NCBI GenBank assembly: GCA_035465695.1
Contig: DATIVR010000023.1
Coordinates: 1 to 8,859 of the forward strand
Length of the DNA: 8,859 nucleotides
From: DASUBN01 sp035465695
GTDB lineage: Bacteria > Pseudomonadota > Gammaproteobacteria > Natronospirales > REEB76
Direction: 5' to 3'
A program made the translations under genes and the position numbers. Each line of letters opens with the position of its first letter. Position 1 is the first letter of the stretch. Under the pieces are notes generated by a model that worked only from the letters and a program-made list of their open reading frames with translations, had not been told where the DNA came from and did no database searches. Shown piece by piece: positions 7,373-8,859 of this stretch.

Positions 7373-8859
7373 GTGATCCGCATCGAGTCCCTCACCCTGC
7401 AGCGCGGTACCAAACCGCTGTTCGAAAACGCCAGTGCCGTGGTGCACGCCGGCGAGAAAGCGGGTTTGGTGGGTGCGAATGGCTCCGGCAAGTCCACGCT
7501 GTTCGCGATGCTTCGGGGCAAGCTGCATGCGGACGGTGGCGAACTGGACTTCCCGGCCTCGTGGCGCGTGGCGCATGTGGCGCAGGAGACGCCAGCGGTG
7601 GATCGCACAGCGCTCGACTACGTGCTGGATGGCGACACGCGCCTGCGCGAGATCGAGGCGCAGCTGGCCAAGGCGCAGGCCGCCCACGACGGCCACGCCG
7701 AGGCCGAAGCCCACATCGCCTACGCGGATGCGGATGGATACACCGCCGCCTCCCGCGCCGGCGCCCTGCTGCTGGGTCTCGGGTTCAGCGTGGCCGAGAC
7801 CACGCAATCGGTGGCGAGCTTCTCCGGTGGCTGGCGCATGCGTCTCAACCTGGCCCAGGCGCTGATGTGCCCCTCGGACCTGCTGTTGCTGGACGAGCCC
7901 ACCAACCACCTGGACCTCGATGCCATCGTCTGGCTGGAAGACTGGCTGAAGCGCTATGCCGGCACGCTGTTCATAATCTCCCATGACCGGGAATTCCTCG
8001 ACGGTATCTGCGATGTGACGCTCCATCTCGAGAACCTCAAGATCAAGCGCTACACCGGAAACTACAGCGCCTTCGAGACGCGCCGCGCCGAACAACTGGT
8101 GCTCGAGGCGGCGGCCTTCGCGCGCCAGCAGCGCGAGGTGGCGCACCTGCAGAGTTTTGTGGACCGCTTCCGCTACAAGGCCAGCAAGGCGCGCCAGGCC
8201 CAGAGCCGCATCAAGATGCTGGAGAAGATGGAGAAACTGGCGCCGGTGCACGTGAGCTCACCCTTCAGTTTCGAGTTCCGCGAACCTCTCGCCTCGCCGA
8301 GCCCGATGTTGACGCTGGAAGAGGTGCGCTGCGGATACAAGACAGATCAGGGCGACAAGACCGTGCTCTCCGGCCTCGACTTCTCGTTGCTGAACGGCCA
8401 GCGCATCGGGCTGTTAGGCGCGAACGGACAAGGCAAATCGACATTGGTGAAGACCCTGGCGGGCGTGCTGCCGCCCCTCGCGGGACGCGTGGGCCAAGGC
8501 AAGGGTCTCGCCATCGGCTACTTCGCCCAGCATCAGTTGGAGACCCTGAGAGAAGACCGCTCGCCGGTACAGCAGCTCGCCGCCATCGCGCCGGGAGTGC
8601 GCGAGCAGGACCTGCGCGACTTCCTGGGCTCGTTCAACTTCCGCGGTGAGATGGCGCTCTCGCCGGTGGGCCCGTTCTCCGGCGGCGAGAAGGCGCGCCT
8701 GGCCTTGGCGCTGCTGATCTGGCAGCGGCCGAACCTCTTGCTGTTGGACGAGCCCACCAACCCTCTCGATCTCGACATGCGCGAGGCCCTGACGGTGGCA
8801 CTGGCCCAGTTCGAGGGCACCCTCATATTGGTGTCCCACGATCGGCATCTGCTCCGGGC
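7373..8859 (+). CDS. yheS: YheS-type ABC-F ATPase (C-terminus cut by window edge)
   Basis: This is a soluble ABC-F protein with tandem ATPase domains and no membrane segments. Family members bind the ribosomal E site and relieve stalled translation. 495 codons are present, against about 637 in E. coli YheS. Domain 1: Walker A GANGSGKS 34-41, signature FSGGWRMRL 150-158, Walker B LLLLDEP 170-176, D-loop TNHLD 177-181, switch histidine in ISHD 202-205. The linker, about 222-310, has the helical hairpin AHLQSFVDRFRYKASKARQA that touches the ribosome. Domain 2: Walker A GANGQGKS 349-356, signature FSGGEKAR 435-442, Walker B LLLLDE 455-460, and SHD 488-490 just before the edge. YheS identity is supported by FSGGWRMRLNLAQAL, QAQSRIKMLE and GYFAQHQLE. 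The second D-loop reads TNPLD instead of TNHLD. GTG at 7373 is the likely start; an in-frame TTG at 7367 is possible. Neither has a strong Shine-Dalgarno site. Confidence 0.95.
   Translation, partial: MIRIESLTLQRGTKPLFENASAVVHAGEKAGLVGANGSGKSTLFAMLRGKLHADGGELDFPASWRVAHVAQETPAVDRTALDYVLDGDTRLREIEAQLAKAQAAHDGHAEAEAHIAYADADGYTAASRAGALLLGLGFSVAETTQSVASFSGGWRMRLNLAQALMCPSDLLLLDEPTNHLDLDAIVWLEDWLKRYAGTLFIISHDREFLDGICDVTLHLENLKIKRYTGNYSAFETRRAEQLVLEAAAFARQQREVAHLQSFVDRFRYKASKARQAQSRIKMLEKMEKLAPVHVSSPFSFEFREPLASPSPMLTLEEVRCGYKTDQGDKTVLSGLDFSLLNGQRIGLLGANGQGKSTLVKTLAGVLPPLAGRVGQGKGLAIGYFAQHQLETLREDRSPVQQLAAIAPGVREQDLRDFLGSFNFRGEMALSPVGPFSGGEKARLALALLIWQRPNLLLLDEPTNPLDLDMREALTVALAQFEGTLILVSHDRHLLR

Overview
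This window looks like chromosomal DNA from a GC-rich, Gram-negative proteobacterium, most likely a gammaproteobacterium. The lean rests on a ClpB whose catalytic residues fall at the E. coli positions, a clear YheS-type ABC-F protein, a sigma-32-like promoter before clpB, and two exported proteins with ordinary Sec signal peptides. No rRNA, tRNA, insertion sequence, phage gene or CRISPR array is visible. The genus cannot be told from the sequence alone.

Left part (1-3437): a YafY-type HTH/WYL regulator runs leftward and is cut by the window edge in the middle of its WYL motif. A 99-bp gap separates it from a rightward run of four closely spaced genes: an exported beta-rich protein of an uncharacterised family, an exported NIPSNAP-domain protein, and two tandem LysE/RhtB-type membrane exporters that are paralogs of each other. 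A 29-bp near-perfect inverted repeat (570-598) lies in the gap and is a good candidate operator for the regulator. The layout suggests a small regulated export or detoxification unit with an unknown substrate.

Middle (3438-6506): clpB runs leftward. Downstream of it is a coding-looking but startless stretch (about 3479-3778) that I do not recognise. Upstream of clpB is a compact control region with a sigma-32-like heat-shock promoter, whose -35 element overlaps the stop codon of the preceding gene, and a leader with two small hairpins. One hairpin contains the presumed Shine-Dalgarno sequence.

Right part (6507-8859): a ZIP-family metal transporter runs leftward towards clpB. It is divergent from a yheS-like ABC-F ATPase gene, which runs off the right edge near the end of its second ATPase domain. 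The 89-bp gap between them holds a -10-like element for each direction. clpB, the ZIP gene and yheS look like ordinary core genes. The regulator/exporter cluster on the left is the part with the least described biology.
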